A stretch of DNA of 64,000 bases from Bog-793 sp035625025. Its GTDB lineage: Bacteria; Actinomycetota; Acidimicrobiia; Acidimicrobiales; Bog-793. A program made the translations under genes and the position numbers. Below are positions 1 through 8,414 of this stretch, piece by piece; the stretch's first letter is position 1; each line of letters opens with the position of its first letter. The stretch is from contig DASPQJ010000056.1 in the NCBI GenBank assembly GCA_035625025.1, forward strand, positions 1 through 64,000. The letters are read 5' to 3'. The notes under the pieces were generated by a model, which was given only the letters and a program-made list of their open reading frames with translations, was not told the origin of the DNA and searched no databases.

Positions 1-358
1 CCGATCCAGTCGGACAGGGCACTTGCCTTGCTAGGTGAGCCTTCGCGGAGGTGAAGCGACATGTCTTCGCGCCGGTCACCACTGCGTGGAGATTCAACGC
101 TGCTCCTGCTGCGGGCAGTCGAGCGGGAGTCGCGGCAAAGAACAGGATCCGGAGGGACTCGGCTCTCGCCGCAAAGTTCATGGATCTGATGGCTCGTCTC
201 GCGTCGGTAACGCGAGTCGAAACTCGCGCCGTCGTAACTTCCGCCCTGGTGGCAAGCGCGCAGGGCACACCAGCATCCAGCGCACTGACGAGGAGCAAGG
301 TCCACCCGATCGTCGCGCGGATTTGAGCGCGCAACCGCGCTTCGAAGTTGTCGCTCAC
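1..358 (-). CDS. Partial secreted protein (3' end outside window)
   Basis: A minus-strand frame stays open from a GTG at 356-358 to the left edge, about 119 codons. The N-terminus is short and mildly charged, followed by a hydrophobic stretch (TIGWTLLLVSALDAGVP) that looks like a signal peptide or anchor, then a Thr/Ala-rich region. A possible Cys pair follows (AKTCRF ... VPCPTG), a pattern seen in exported beta-sandwich proteins of actinobacteria. The start is uncertain: an AAGGAGG at 394-400 is far from the GTG, and an in-frame TTG at 377-379 lies 14 nt after it. The gene is truncated by the window and its function is unknown. Confidence 0.4.
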   Translation of the reverse strand, partial: MSDNFEARLRAQIRATIGWTLLLVSALDAGVPCALATRAEVTTARVSTRVTDARRAIRSMNFAARAESLRILFFAATPARLPAAGAALNLHAVVTGAKTCRFTSAKAHLARQVPCPTGS

Positions 359-982
359 GTTGACAGTCTTACAACCCAACTCGTTGGATCGCTCCTCCTT
401 GTCGACTTCGTTAATGCTCGCCGGCTAGTGAGGTGTTGCGTTGTTCAGTTGAGGACAAGCCGAGACGGCGACAGGCGCGTTGCTGGCTGCCACCTAGCGG
501 GCGGCACCCGGAGACTTGCCAGACGTAGCAACGAGTCTCGCGGCCGACCCGACGAGCGACGCACGATACAAGTTTCATACGTGCGGCGGACGCCGCAGGG
601 ATTGCGGATGAATTGAATCCTCAGGGCAGGTGAACACTTATCGTCGCCCAGCCTCGATACGTCCGCGATCTCTGGCAGGCAAGGCGGTTATCCGGTGTGC
701 CGGGTGTTTACTTCACTTTCGCGTTGAACGCGCGACCTATCCTGTTGATCGCAGCTGGGCGACAGGGCGACCTGATCGCTGTTAGTGAGGTGCTACCAGT
801 GTTGGTTCGCCAGCTGATGGAGGCTTTGCGAACCTGCATCGGGTCAGCAATGCGATTCGGCGCCACCGCCTATTCGCGCAATTTCCTGGTCGTGAAGCTT
901 CGCATTTCCTGTCGTCCCCTCGCGGTGCGGGGCGGTTTGGCCATAGAGTGAGCAGCGAGCGCAGAGCAGGGAGATAGAGCTG
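359..982. other. Gene-free stretch
   Basis: I see no convincing coding region, RNA gene or repeat here. Short frames exist on both strands (for example 697-951 plus), but they lack a ribosome binding site, have unlike codon use and match no family I recognise. The stretch presumably contains the promoter of the leftward partial gene and that of the rightward SHOCT gene. Confidence 0.4.
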
Positions 983-1270
983 ATGTCCATACTGCCTCTT
1001 TGTTACGGATTCGGCGGCGGTCCGCACGTCTTCGCGTGGCTCTTCGGAGGGCTCGTCTTCGTGCTGTTACTGATCCTCGTGCTCTGCGCTCTCCTGTTTC
1101 TCTTCCGGGCTTTTTGGCACACTGGGCGGATGTACCGGCCGATCGGTCGCGTCGAAGTCCCTCCGGAACAGATCCTCGCCCGGCGGTTCGCCGCGGGAAT
1201 GATCAGCGAGGAGGAGTTCCATCGTCGTCTCGACGTGCTGCGGCGCCATGAGACGCCATCTGGTACCTGA
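983..1270 (+). CDS. Small membrane protein with C-terminal SHOCT domain
   Basis: This 95-residue protein has one strong hydrophobic segment at about residues 17-45 (LFGGLVFVLLLILVLCALLF) and a cytosolic C-terminus. The last ~30 residues (ILARRFAAGMISEEEFHRRL) match the SHOCT (short C-terminal) motif, a ~30-residue element common at the ends of bacterial membrane proteins and thought to mediate oligomerisation. The ATG follows GGGAGATAGAGCTG, a reasonable ribosome binding site. Its specific role is unknown. It is not obviously in an operon with the downstream VOC gene, which lies about 290 nt away. Confidence 0.75.
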   Translation: MSILPLCYGFGGGPHVFAWLFGGLVFVLLLILVLCALLFLFRAFWHTGRMYRPIGRVEVPPEQILARRFAAGMISEEEFHRRLDVLRRHETPSGT

Positions 1271-1324
1271 GGCGCCATCCCGCCATCGCCCCCCCAGTCG
1301 CTCCTTTCGAACCGATTGCGCCAC

Positions 1325-1474
1325 GTGCTGGCTTGTTTGACCTGCATGGTGGCGATCCGTGACGCACTTGACAAGGTGACCTGTCACCACTGCCAACAGT
1401 CCCCCGAGACACGGCAGCTGCACGTAGCCCAGGAGGTGTGTCAGTCGCTCCTTTCGCAAGGAAGCCCTGCATAG
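1325..1474 (+). CDS. Possible Cys-rich 49-residue peptide
   Basis: GTG-initiated frame of 49 codons with two CxxC pairs (CLTC and CHHC) and a further Cys, a pattern that could bind zinc. There is no good ribosome binding site and no recognisable family. An inverted repeat GGTGAC-CT-GTCACC at 1375-1388 falls inside it and could equally be a regulatory site upstream of the VOC gene. The call is weak. Confidence 0.2.
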   Translation: MLACLTCMVAIRDALDKVTCHHCQQSPETRQLHVAQEVCQSLLSQGSPA

Positions 1475-1563
1475 ACCGGTGCCGCGCCGGCAGGGCGTGT
1501 CCCTCTCCGGGAATAGTGTGATTTGAGTGCGTCTGCCTCGCCGCAGGCGACCGAGGAGGAGCG

Positions 1564-2031
1564 ATGGCGGTGAAGGAGCTCGGGCATCTCGTGCTGTACG
1601 TCCACAACCTGGAGCGCTCCGCCGCGTTCTACCGCGAAGTGCTCGGCTGGCACCAAGTCGCTGGCCCGGGTGGCGACGTCGCCCTGCCGGGGTCGTTCCC
1701 GGCGGCCGTGTTCACCGGCGGCCGGACGCACCACGAGCTGTTGTTGATCGAAGTCGGCGAGTCTGCCGCCGAACCGCCAAAAGGCCCGCACACGGGCCTT
1801 TACCACTTCGGCCTGAAAGTCGGCGACTCCGACGACGAGCTGCGCACGGCTCTCGCCCAGGTCACGGGGTCCGGTGGCGAAATCGTCGGCGTCGCCGACC
1901 ACACGGTCACCCACAGCGCCTACATCCTCGACCCCGACGGGAACGAGATCGAGCTCTATATCGACGTGCCCGGCGTCGACTGGCGCGACCCGGCGCAGCT
2001 CGTCGGCCCGGTTCGACCGCTCCGTCTCTGA
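1564..2031 (+). CDS. VOC (glyoxalase/extradiol dioxygenase fold) protein
   Basis: A 155-residue single-unit vicinal-oxygen-chelate protein. It opens with the typical first strand (ELGHLVLYVHNLERSAAFYR, metal-ligand His at about residue 7) and has the second half HFGLKVGD...DPDGNEIELYID, where the His and the Glu of NEIELY are the usual metal ligands. The family covers glyoxalases, ring-cleavage dioxygenases and resistance proteins. The substrate cannot be told from sequence. The ATG follows GAGGAGGAGCG, an excellent ribosome binding site. It converges with guaB. Confidence 0.85.
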   Translation: MAVKELGHLVLYVHNLERSAAFYREVLGWHQVAGPGGDVALPGSFPAAVFTGGRTHHELLLIEVGESAAEPPKGPHTGLYHFGLKVGDSDDELRTALAQVTGSGGEIVGVADHTVTHSAYILDPDGNEIELYIDVPGVDWRDPAQLVGPVRPLRL

Positions 2032-2067
2032 GCGCTCGGTCCGGCCAGCTGCGACCGAGGCGCGCCC

Positions 2068-3558
2068 CTACCCGTCGGCCGCCGGGTAATTCGGCGCATC
2101 GCGCACGCCGGACAGGTCATGGGGGTGGCTTTCCCGGTGCGCCTCCGGGCTCACGCGGATGAACTGCGCCTGTTCGCGGAGCTGTGCGATCGTGCGCGTG
2201 CCGCAGTAGCCCATGGCCTGGCGCAGCCCCCCGACGAGCTGGTGGACGACCCCGCTGAGCGGTCCCCGGAATGGCACGTACCCCTCGACGCCCTCGGGCA
2301 CCACCTTGTCGGGGTCGACGACGACTTCCTGGGAGTAGCGGTCCTTGGAGTACGAGCGGGTCGCCATCGCCGAGAGGCTCCCCATCCCGCGGTAGCGCTT
2401 CATCGGCCGGTTTCCGATCATCGTCGTCTCGCCGGGGCTCTCCTCGACGCCGGCGAACAGCCCGCCGATCATCACGGCGTGCGCGCCGGCGCCGACCGCC
2501 TTGGCGATGTCACCCGAGAATCGCACCCCCCCGTCGGCGAGGATCCCAGTTCTCTGCTCGCGGGCCGCGCCGGCGCACTCGTGGATCGCCGTCCACTGGG
2601 GGACGCCGACACCGGTGACGACCCGCGTCGTGCAGATCGCCCCGGGCCCGAGGCCGACCTTCACGACGTCGGCACCGGCGGCAACGAGTGCCTGCGTGGC
2701 CGTCGCCGTGCCGACGTTGCCAGCGACGATCACGCCGGTCGGCCAGTTGGCGCGCACCTCGGCGACGGTCTCGATCACGCGCCGGGCGTGGCCGTGGGCG
2801 GTGTCGACACAGATCACGTCGACCTCGGTGTCGGTCAGCACCTTGGCCCGGGCCAGTGCCTCGCCGCCGACGCCGATGGCGGCGCCAACCCGCAACCGCC
2901 CGTCGGAGTCCTTGCAGGCCTGAGGGAAGGCTGCCTGCTTCGTGATGTCCTTCACGGTGATGAGACCCCGCAGCCGGTTCGCGTCGTCGACGATCGGGAG
3001 CTTCTCGATCTTGGCCTTCTGGAGGATCCGCCGCGCCCCGGCGAGATCGGTGCCGACCGGTGCCGTGACGAGGCCCGTCGAGGTCATCACCTCGGACACG
3101 AGCGCTCGGGGGTCCTCGTGGAAGCGGAGGTCGCGGTTCGTCACGATCCCGAGGAGGTGGTCGTCGGGGTCGACGACGGGGATCCCCGAAATGTGGAAGC
3201 TGCCCATGAGCTCGAGCGCCTCGGCCACGGGGCGGTCCGGCCCGATCTTGATCGGGTTGAGCACCATGCCGGCTTCGGAGCGCTTGACACGGTCGACCTC
3301 CTCGGCCTGGCGCTCGACGGACATGTTGCGGTGGATCACCCCGAGGCCGCCGAGGCGCGCCAGCGCGATCGCCATCCGGGCCTCGGTGACCGAGTCCATC
3401 GCCGCCGAGACGAGCGGGATGTTGAGCTCGAGACGGTCACAAAGCCGCGTGGTGGTATCGACCTCGTGCGGCAGGACGTCAGATTCCTGGGGGACGAGGA
3501 GGACGTCGTCGAAAGTGAGCGCGATGCCGTCGGAGAACTGCGGATCGACGAGCGCCAC
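2068..3558 (-). CDS. guaB: Inosine-5'-monophosphate dehydrogenase
   Basis: Cytosolic IMPDH, which oxidises IMP to XMP with NAD+ in the committed step of GMP synthesis. From a GTG start at 3556-3558 it is 496 residues, the normal family length. It has an N-terminal barrel strand (LTFDDVLLVPQESDVLP), tandem CBS domains at about residues 100-220 (ISGIPVVD..., EKLPIVDD...), the catalytic Cys loop GPGAICTTRVVTGVG, and the flap/active-site region KRYRGMGSLSAM. I chose the GTG because it follows AGAGGTGG and starts just before the conserved N-terminus. The upstream in-frame extension is Arg-rich and overlaps the preceding gene. It lies 91 nt downstream of the rpf-like gene on the same strand. Confidence 0.97.
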   Translation of the reverse strand: MALVDPQFSDGIALTFDDVLLVPQESDVLPHEVDTTTRLCDRLELNIPLVSAAMDSVTEARMAIALARLGGLGVIHRNMSVERQAEEVDRVKRSEAGMVLNPIKIGPDRPVAEALELMGSFHISGIPVVDPDDHLLGIVTNRDLRFHEDPRALVSEVMTSTGLVTAPVGTDLAGARRILQKAKIEKLPIVDDANRLRGLITVKDITKQAAFPQACKDSDGRLRVGAAIGVGGEALARAKVLTDTEVDVICVDTAHGHARRVIETVAEVRANWPTGVIVAGNVGTATATQALVAAGADVVKVGLGPGAICTTRVVTGVGVPQWTAIHECAGAAREQRTGILADGGVRFSGDIAKAVGAGAHAVMIGGLFAGVEESPGETTMIGNRPMKRYRGMGSLSAMATRSYSKDRYSQEVVVDPDKVVPEGVEGYVPFRGPLSGVVHQLVGGLRQAMGYCGTRTIAQLREQAQFIRVSPEAHRESHPHDLSGVRDAPNYPAADG

Positions 3559-3649
3559 GACGCACCACCTCTGGTTCGAACCCGCGACGACGGGCCTGTT
3601 CTCCTGAACAGTACCGACAACCCGCCGGGGGCGCCGCCGCTGAACAGGC

Positions 3650-4198
3650 TTACAAACGGAGGACCGCCGAGCAGACCGGCCACGCCGACCAGCCGACGAT
3701 GTGCTGCAGGCGACGGGCGGCGCGGTCCTGGACGGCCGCCGGGGCATTGCTCGGCAGCCCGCGGTAGCCGAGCGCCCACCACGTCGTCGGCGCGAACTGG
3801 TAGGCGCCGTAGTAACCGTTGCCCGTGTCGATGTCGTAATGGTCGTCGGACTCGCAGTTGCGCAGGGCGCGCCACTGTGTGTCCGTCACCGCGCCCTCGG
3901 AGCTGAGGCTGATCCGCCGCGAGGCCACCGCCCGTCCCAGCGGGAGAGGTCGTGTCGCCAGCAAGTAGGGCAACGGCGTCGCCGGCACGCGGCCCGGCAA
4001 GAGCAGATTCCCCGGTCGCGCGGCCGCCGCGGCGGGAGAGGCGCGCCGTGCGTGACGGACCGCAGGGGCCGAAGGGATCGATCGGAAATAGCCGCCGATC
4101 GCTGCGGCCCGCAAACCGGGTGCGCCGTCGGCGAGTGGGCCTGCGCCACCGACGATGACGATGGCGGAACTGAGCGCGAGCAAAGCGTGTCGTCGCAT
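3650..4198 (-). CDS. Rpf-like secreted transglycosylase
   Basis: A 182-residue exported protein. The first ~28 residues form a signal peptide (MRRHALLALSSAIVIVGGAG), followed by a long Ala/Pro/Arg-rich linker. The last ~75 residues form an Rpf/transglycosylase-like domain: WRALRNCESDDHYDIDTGNG, then GYYGAYQFAPTTWWALGYRG, with the catalytic Glu in NCESD and the partner Cys near the C-terminus (WPVCSAVL). These enzymes cleave peptidoglycan glycan strands and aid resuscitation and cell separation. The ATG at 4196-4198 follows AAGGAGGCCTTCG. It sits upstream of guaB on the same strand and has a strong inverted repeat in its 5' region. Confidence 0.9.
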   Translation of the reverse strand: MRRHALLALSSAIVIVGGAGPLADGAPGLRAAAIGGYFRSIPSAPAVRHARRASPAAAAARPGNLLLPGRVPATPLPYLLATRPLPLGRAVASRRISLSSEGAVTDTQWRALRNCESDDHYDIDTGNGYYGAYQFAPTTWWALGYRGLPSNAPAAVQDRAARRLQHIVGWSAWPVCSAVLRL

Positions 4199-4304
4199 CG
4201 AAGGCCTCCTTGGAATAGGCGATGTCCAGGTGGGTCGGGATGCGGGCGAACCGTCTTCCTGCATCCGTCTCGCGGCCCGGTCCCGGCAGGGAAATCGACG
4301 GGTC

Positions 4305-4349
4305 AGGGCGCACAGGGCGCCCAGGCGAGGTGCAGACGGTGTGCGCCCT
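4305..4349 (-). repeat. Perfect 10-bp inverted repeat in the rpf-like gene leader
   Basis: AGGGCGCACA at 4305-4314 is exactly complementary to TGTGCGCCCT at 4340-4349, with a 25-nt loop that itself contains GGGCGCCC. On the minus strand it lies about 110 nt upstream of the Rpf start codon, so the mRNA leader can form a stable hairpin. A second smaller stem (GGATGC...GCATCC, about 4238-4266) lies closer to the gene. Actinobacterial rpf genes are often preceded by a c-di-AMP (ydaO) riboswitch, but I do not see that class's conserved cores here. Confidence 0.5.
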
Positions 4350-4853
4350 TGGCTGTTTGCTGTGGCTGCTCCTCACTGTCCAGGACGGACGGTTGCTTAT
4401 CGGCTAGGGCGACGGTCTTCGGTGACCGGATGGTCGTGCTCAGACCTTCGTCGCGCGCCGAGTGCCTCGGGACCCGCGCGCCACTAGACCGACTGGAAAA
4501 TTACTCAAATGAAGTTTACCGGGTTGCCGGGCCAGTGCCGGTGATTCTAAGCGTTATCCCATCTCAGAAAGGGTGTAAGGCCGGAGTGCGCTGACCTGAC
4601 CTTCGAGCGTGTCTCGGCCGCGGTCGACGTGATCGGGCGCGCACCGAGCCGGTCCTCCCCGGCTCCGGGGGACCGAAGCCGTCGAGGCTGTGCACAACCA
4701 TCCGCACGCGGGAACGCCGTCGCGGCAAACTTCCGGTCGGGACGGACCCGGCGGGCGCTCTTGATCGCCGCTGTCGTGCCGAGATTCCTGGCATGTCGGC
4801 ACTGCGCCGACGACCCGGTCCCGGGTCGCCGGGCGACTAGTGCCGCGGGCGAG
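4350..4853. other. Intergenic leader/promoter region
   Basis: About 500 nt with no supportable gene. It is locally less GC-rich (4495-4565), which fits promoter DNA for the leftward rpf-like gene. Frames on both strands are low quality. Confidence 0.35.
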
Positions 4854-5336
4854 TTACGTGGCCTTCGCGCAGGCCTTCGGCGCGCTGCCCTCGAGACTGA
4901 CGAGTGCACAGAAGCTCGCGTCGCTCACCTTCCAGACCTTCCCCACGAGAAGGGCCATACCGGTGGCGTTGGGTTCGGCCGGTGTGGTGCCGAGGTAGAT
5001 CGTGTAAGTGACCCGTGCTGTTGTCTTCGACAGCAGCGTCACCTTGGTGACCTTGACGGTTGTCGATCGCGCGGTCGTCGTCTTGGCTTGGGCCTGCAGG
5101 AAGGTCGCGAATTCCGTCCCATTCTGGAGCAAGGTCTCCTTCTTCGCTGCTGGGGTCGTTCCGTTGAAGAACGTCGTCCAGTTCGCCTTGATCGCTGCCG
5201 TCGTGCTGCCAGAGCTGCTCGAGGCGCTGACGACGCTCGGTGTGGCCAGGAGGATCGCGATCACGCCAAGTACGACGAACGACCCGAACGCGAGGCGCGT
5301 GCGGGTACGACCACTGCGCAAATTGGGACTGATCAT
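4854..5336 (-). CDS. MTB12-like exported protein
   Basis: A 160-residue protein with an Arg-rich n-region, a hydrophobic segment (LAFGSFVVLGVIAILLATPS) ending at an Ala/Ser-rich cleavage area, and a compact C-terminal domain. The domain (AIKANWTTFFNGTTPAAKKE, later VWKVSDASFCALV) resembles the low-molecular-weight antigen MTB12-type fold found in many actinobacterial secreted proteins. Two Cys near the end may form a disulfide. I chose the ATG at 5334-5336, directly before the Arg-rich n-region and after GGTGAGGTTG. An upstream in-frame ATG at 5388-5390 is possible. The biochemical function is unknown for the family. Confidence 0.7.
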   Translation of the reverse strand: MISPNLRSGRTRTRLAFGSFVVLGVIAILLATPSVVSASSSSGSTTAAIKANWTTFFNGTTPAAKKETLLQNGTEFATFLQAQAKTTTARSTTVKVTKVTLLSKTTARVTYTIYLGTTPAEPNATGMALLVGKVWKVSDASFCALVSLEGSAPKACAKAT

Positions 5337-5615
5337 CAACCTCACCCCCGGAGCGGTATAGAAGGCGGATTTGCCTGTCATCTCGCCCACGGCTCGATGT
5401 TAGCTCCCGTCGCGTCGGGGGCTCTTGGGCCCGCGACGGCGCGGTCGGCACGTCAGCGGGGCGTGGCGTCACCGTCAGCTGGTCGGGAGGGCGAGACCGC
5501 GGGTGTCCCCGGCCCTTTCCCCGACGGGTCGCCTGAGAACCGCCTCGCTAGGATGACAACGTGCGGCGATCACGCGCCTGTCGCGTCGGTGGCCGTTGAC
5601 GAAAGGGAACGGCCC

Positions 5616-5819
5616 ATGATCCAGCCACAGAGCAGGTCGACGGGCATTCGCCCCGTGCACGCTTTCGTTGTCATCGGAACTCTCGTCGTGGCGGCCGTCG
5701 TCGCCTTCGCGGCGCTGCACTTCATCGTCGGGCTGTTGTGGTTCTTCGTGAAGCTCGTCGTCGTTCTCGCGCTCGTGTTCTTCGTCGCGAGCCTTGTGTT
5801 GCGTCACGCCCGCCGCTAG
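5616..5819 (+). CDS. Small two-segment membrane protein
   Basis: A 67-residue protein, almost wholly hydrophobic after residue 15: HAFVVIGTLVVAAVVAFAAL, then VGLLWFFVKLVVVLALVFFV, ending LRHARR. Two membrane helices with a positively charged cytosolic tail are predicted. The ATG follows AAAGGGAACGGCCC. No family is recognised. The gene lies 29 nt upstream of the YedK gene and may be cotranscribed with it. Confidence 0.6.
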   Translation: MIQPQSRSTGIRPVHAFVVIGTLVVAAVVAFAALHFIVGLLWFFVKLVVVLALVFFVASLVLRHARR

Positions 5820-5848
5820 CGCGGCTTCCTCGCTGGGGCCAGTCGATT

Positions 5849-6559
5849 TTGTGCGGCCGATACGTTCTTGCGACGCCGATCGATGAGCTCGCGAGCTTCT
5901 TTGGTGCGCGTCAAGCTTCCGAACTCGGCCGCGAGTGGGTCGCGAACTACAACATCGCGCCGACGAGGACCGTGCTGGGTCTCGCGCCCGATGTCGACGG
6001 TGGTCGCCTTCTGGGCAAATACCGCTGGGGCTTGATACCTTCCTGGGCCAAAGAGGCGGCCATCGGCAGCCGTCTTTTCAATGCGCGGGCCGAGACCGTC
6101 GCCGAGAAGGCGTCATTTCGCGGCGCTTTCCGGGCCCGGCGGCTCGTCGTGCTCTCGGACGGGTTCTACGAGTGGCGCCAGGGCTCCGGGAGGCGTCGCC
6201 AGCCGTTCTTCCTCCACCGCACGGACGGCGACCCGATGGCCTTCGCCGGACTGTGGGAGTCGTGGCGCGATCCGAATTCGGCCGACGACGAAACCGCGTG
6301 GATCCGCTCGTGCACGATCATAACGACGGAGGCCAATCCCGAGGTCGCGCCGATTCACGACCGGATGCCGGTGGTGCTCGAACCCGACGTCCTCGACGCC
6401 TGGCTCGACCCGCACGTCTCCGAGCGGGACGAGCTTGAGGCGCTCCTGCGCCCCGCAGCAGCCGGCACCCTCGCGGTCCGCGCCGTCGACGCGCGGGTCG
6501 GCGACGTGCGCAACAACGGTCCGCAGTTGATCGAGGATGTGGCGCCCGAAAAGAGCTAG
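5849..6559 (+). CDS. SRAP-domain protein (YedK/HMCES family)
   Basis: A 236-residue SOS-response-associated peptidase family protein. Known members form a covalent thiazolidine link between Cys2 and abasic sites in single-stranded DNA, shielding them. The start is TTG (5849-5851), fixed by the invariant N-terminus (M)CGRYV, where Cys2 must follow the initiator Met. Other hallmarks are NYNIAPT (Asn), NARAETV (Glu) and IHDRMPVVL (His). Its closeness to the SOS mutasome at 8.4 kb is suggestive, but no LexA box is visible directly upstream. Confidence 0.93.
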   Translation: MCGRYVLATPIDELASFFGARQASELGREWVANYNIAPTRTVLGLAPDVDGGRLLGKYRWGLIPSWAKEAAIGSRLFNARAETVAEKASFRGAFRARRLVVLSDGFYEWRQGSGRRRQPFFLHRTDGDPMAFAGLWESWRDPNSADDETAWIRSCTIITTEANPEVAPIHDRMPVVLEPDVLDAWLDPHVSERDELEALLRPAAAGTLAVRAVDARVGDVRNNGPQLIEDVAPEKS

Positions 6560-6638
6560 ACGCCGAGCACGGCTCGATCGCCTGTCACGGTCGCAGGGGG
6601 TTGTTCCCGTTGCCGTGGCGGACGCGTCGGGATCGCGC

Positions 6639-7532
6639 CTAAAGCCAGTTGTCTCCGTAGAAGAAGTTGCCGCTGTCGTAGTCCGGCCGCGCGCCGAGCT
6701 TCATGCGGACCTCCACCCTTCCCGCTCGGTAGTCGCGGGCGACGAGCGCGTCGATCGTTTGCCAGCTCGAACCAGGCACGCGCACGGTGAGGACCCCGAA
6801 GCCACGTTCGCCGCACGCGTGCTCTGCCGCGTCGAGTAGACGGTCGAAGGCGGGCCTCGAGGACGCGGCGACGAAAGGGAGGAAGCCGGTCCCCTCGGCT
6901 TCGAAGGTCGGCGCGAAGTGACAAACGGCCAGACCCCCCTCGGTGACGTAGGTGGTGCCCACTGCGAATGACTCCGTCGTCGCGACTTCGGCGGCGACGT
7001 CGAGCCCTTCGTAAACGAAGTCGAGATCGGGCGGCGCGCCGTCGGTCGTCACGTCGGTCGGCATGCGCACCGGAGCGATATTCCGTCGGAATCCGACACC
7101 CGTCCAGGACGGTCGGAATCCGAACTTGGAGTAGAGATGGACGTGGAACGGGCTGTCGGCGAACGTCTCCAGCCCGACGAGGCGCACCCCGCGCCCGCGC
7201 AGACTTTCGAGGCAGCCCGCGATCAGCGCTTGACCGACACCTCGACCCTGGACGTCGGGCGACACGGCGAGCGGACCCAGCCAGCCCAAAGTGCCGCGGG
7301 CGATCGAGAAGACGGCACCGCTGATCTCGTTCGTCTCGCCCGTCGCGACGAAGCAACCCGCCGGGTCGGCCGCGAGTCGGGTCGAGAACAGGAGTGGCGG
7401 CAGCACCGGCGTCGCCGCCGCTCGGCCCGTCATCTGCCCGATGATGTGGCCGAAGGCCGCGTTGGCGACGCGTGCCACCTCGACGAGGTCGGGTGTCTGC
7501 ATCGCTCGCAGGTGAACCCTGTTCCGTGCCAC
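6639..7532 (-). CDS. GNAT-family N-acetyltransferase
   Basis: A 297-residue cytosolic protein. Residues ~1-150 form a GNAT fold with the acetyl-CoA loop VSPDVQGRGVGQALI and the following LYSKFGFRP strand. A second domain of ~130 residues (from about DVTTDGAPPDLDF) looks like a degenerate GNAT repeat ending NFFYGDNWL. The GTG at 7530-7532 follows GGGAGCTGA and is preferred over an in-frame ATG at 7544. The substrate is unknown. Confidence 0.8.
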   Translation of the reverse strand: MARNRVHLRAMQTPDLVEVARVANAAFGHIIGQMTGRAAATPVLPPLLFSTRLAADPAGCFVATGETNEISGAVFSIARGTLGWLGPLAVSPDVQGRGVGQALIAGCLESLRGRGVRLVGLETFADSPFHVHLYSKFGFRPSWTGVGFRRNIAPVRMPTDVTTDGAPPDLDFVYEGLDVAAEVATTESFAVGTTYVTEGGLAVCHFAPTFEAEGTGFLPFVAASSRPAFDRLLDAAEHACGERGFGVLTVRVPGSSWQTIDALVARDYRAGRVEVRMKLGARPDYDSGNFFYGDNWL

Positions 7533-7615
7533 CTCAGCTCCCATTCGCCGTCGATCGCGCCAGCCGGCGGTCGGTCCCTTCCCCCTCCGGGGCGCGCGAA
7601 CTCCTCGACCCCGCT

Positions 7616-8254
7616 TCAGTCCCGGCGGCCGGCCAGCGCCAGCCGCGGCCCGATGCCGATGATCGCGATCCCGCTCAACGCGCCGACGAGTTCGAGCCAG
7701 CGCGGTGTGCGGCCAAGCCACGTCCGAACGCCTCCGGCGGCGAGCGTCCAGGTGGCGTCGGAGACGAGCGCCATGGCGACGAAGATCGTCCCGAGGACGA
7801 GGAGCTGCGCCGAGACGTCACCGGCGGGACGGTCGACGAACTCGGGGAGGATGGCGGCGAAAAGGACCACGGTCTTCGGGTTGGCGACACCGACGACGAA
7901 GGCGTCGCGCAGCTGTCGACGGGCTGTCCTCGGCTCGGGGGTCGTCTCGAGGACCCGGCAGCGCGCGCGACGGTGGCGGAGGGCCTGGATGCCGAGGAAG
8001 ATTAGATAGGCGGCGCCGAAGAACTTGATGATCGTGAAGACGGCGATCGATTGCTCGACGATCGCCCTGATGCCGGAGGCGACCGCGACCACCTGTAGGT
8101 ACACACCCGTGGCGTTGCCAGCGACGGTTGCCAGTCCGGCTCGGCGACCGAACGTAAGGGCGCGGTGGACGACGAAGAGCACGCTCGAACCTGACGCCAC
8201 GATGAGCACGCCCACGGTCGCAAAGAAAGTGAGCAGGTGGCCGGTCGGCACCAT
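7616..8254 (-). CDS. LysE/RhtB-family amino-acid exporter
   Basis: A 212-residue integral membrane protein with about five to six hydrophobic segments. It has the family's N-terminal helix (HLLTFFATVGVLIVASG; usually followed by PGP, here degenerate), a charged cytosolic loop near residues 95-115, and the conserved NPKTVVLFAAILPEFV segment after GVA. LysE/RhtB proteins export amino acids or related metabolites. It is divergent from imuA, and the intergenic region contains the LexA box. Confidence 0.9.
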   Translation of the reverse strand: MVPTGHLLTFFATVGVLIVASGSSVLFVVHRALTFGRRAGLATVAGNATGVYLQVVAVASGIRAIVEQSIAVFTIIKFFGAAYLIFLGIQALRHRRARCRVLETTPEPRTARRQLRDAFVVGVANPKTVVLFAAILPEFVDRPAGDVSAQLLVLGTIFVAMALVSDATWTLAAGGVRTWLGRTPRWLELVGALSGIAIIGIGPRLALAGRRD

Positions 8255-8386
8255 GGTTGCACGCTAATCGCGCCGGTGTAGCGGGCGTCCCGCCGCCACC
8301 GTGGCTGAGCGACTGGTGTGCCGATGGAGGGCGGGTGCCGGGCCCTGACGCGTTCCTCTCGATCGTTCGCCGTTGACCCTTGGCGA

Positions 8387-8402
8387 TCGAACATATGTTC
8401 GC
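8387..8402 (+). promoter_or_regulatory. LexA (SOS) box upstream of imuA
   Basis: TCGAACATATGTTCGC is a near-perfect palindrome of the actinobacterial LexA box (TCGAAC-N4-GTTCGA). It ends 12 nt before the imuA ATG and is repeated almost identically before dnaE2. Confidence 0.93.
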
Positions 8403-8414
8403 TAACTTTGGGGG

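Noticed and set aside
697..951. 84-codon open frame
   Set aside because: It has no ribosome binding site, no domain and a composition unlike neighbouring genes.
1375..1388. GGTGAC-CT-GTCACC inverted repeat after a TTGACA-like hexamer (1368-1373)
   Set aside because: It could be an operator for the VOC gene, but it lies about 180 nt upstream with no matching -10, and inside a weak small frame; not enough to call.
4199..4560. c-di-AMP (ydaO) riboswitch upstream of the rpf-like gene
   Set aside because: Expected from actinobacterial precedent, but the class's conserved GGGGTGAATC-like and GAACCC-like cores are absent on the minus strand.
5008..5361. 117-codon plus-strand frame with hydrophobic stretches
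   Set aside because: It lies antisense to the MTB12-like gene, whose signal peptide and domain are convincing.
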